NCBI GenBank assembly: GCA_008729055.1
Contig: SDUX01000008.1
Location: 3,621,756 to 3,685,755, forward strand
Length of the DNA: 64,000 nucleotides
Source: Pyropia haitanensis
Taxonomy: Eukaryota > Rhodophyta > Bangiophyceae > Bangiales > Bangiaceae
Direction: 5' to 3'
Each line of letters starts with the position of its first letter. The stretch's first letter is position 1. Shown here piece by piece: positions 63,530 to 64,000 of this stretch. The position numbers were made by a program, and so were the translations under genes. The notes under the pieces are model-generated. The model worked only from the letters and a program-made list of their open reading frames with translations. It did not search any database and was not told where the DNA came from.

Positions 63530-64000
63530 CTGGCTCGCGTGCTCTGGAATGGAAAAGTATTGGAAGCTACCAGTCTGTGTGGCGACACAGGAGATTGGGC
63601 GACAGAGAACCAGTTGAAGCGGGCGCTCGATGGCGGCCGCGGATGGGGTAAGAGGGGACGCTTACATGCCGGCGCTTCAGTCGCCACGGCAATCGAGCAG
63701 GCCAGTCCGCTGACCAGCGGTTGCAGGCCGCATTTAAACACTGTACTCATCAATACAGTTGCGAAACAAAAACTCCCCAGAGTGCATGGCCTGGCAGCGT
63801 GTGACAGCGTATCGGATCAACGCTGAAACGATGCATCTTGATTCGTCAGATACCCCACGAGTAAACAGGCAGGCCGGAAGAACATATAATTGCGCAGTTG
63901 AGTATCCCGTACTTGAAGCGTTCTGCCATAAGCAATTGTGTTCGTGCTGACGTGTTCAGTTGTCCTGGGTTGCGTCCGCTGGCGGCCCCCAGTGGTGCTG
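63530..64000. repeat. third, indel-rich partial copy of the arm
   Basis: The 471 bases align with 59,758-60,200 of the right arm in the same orientation. They carry about 30 net extra bases scattered as single and double insertions, often in or near short runs. That error pattern is typical of uncorrected long reads rather than of evolutionary divergence. Confidence 0.88.

Overview
The window looks like nuclear DNA of a eukaryotic alga, most plausibly a bangiophyte red alga of the Porphyra/Pyropia type. This is inferred, not proven. The reasons are very high GC with long C, G and CCG runs, mostly single-exon genes with Kozak-like starts (for example gccaccATGG), only one clear spliceosomal intron, plastid-type genes (a ClpR-like protein, a LeuD-like enzyme, a SRPBCC protein with a transit-like leader), a cryptochrome DASH, and a B-type CDK with a PPTTLRE helix. 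Nothing bacterial (operons, Shine-Dalgarno sites) was seen, and I saw no tRNA, rRNA or CRISPR array.

Layout. From 1 to 7 kb there is little besides two small hypothetical ORFs. From 7 to 45 kb lies an ordinary housekeeping stretch: TBCCD1 (-), a ClpR-like protein (+), LeuD (-), CDKB with one intron (+), a ZnT-type zinc transporter (-), CRY-DASH (+), cap-guanine-N7 methyltransferase (+), NDUFA9 (-), a TIR-TKL kinase (+), a DHX16/Prp2 splicing helicase (-), a plastid-type SRPBCC protein (+) and phosphoglycerate mutase (-). Many neighbours are convergent with 0.2-0.5 kb between stops (ClpR/LeuD, RNMT/NDUFA9, kinase/DHX16, SRPBCC/iPGM). Blocks of extreme GC low complexity lie at 15-17 kb and 30-33.4 kb, upstream of the two kinase genes.

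From about 46 kb the character changes. There is a giant lower-GC ORF with an internal 126/102-bp coding repeat and a C-terminal Ulp1-like protease domain. It is followed by a 62/44-bp minisatellite, an inverted pair of decayed element ends (53.6-55.3 kb), and a palindrome of 3.6-3.9 kb arms around a 154-bp spacer (55,381-63,030). Each arm carries a 125/141-bp minisatellite. A 499-base N gap follows, then a third, indel-rich copy of part of the arm. This end is repeat- and transposon-like and may be partly misassembled.

The most interesting gene is at 33.4-37.1 kb. It joins a macro-like alpha/beta domain, a TIR domain and a TKL protein kinase in one polypeptide with a myristoylation-type N-terminus. 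That order would suit a TIR nucleotide signal feeding a kinase output. Several genes (TBCCD1, the TIR-kinase, the SRPBCC gene, possibly CRY-DASH) have reading frames broken only at long G or C runs, each time as if one base were missing.
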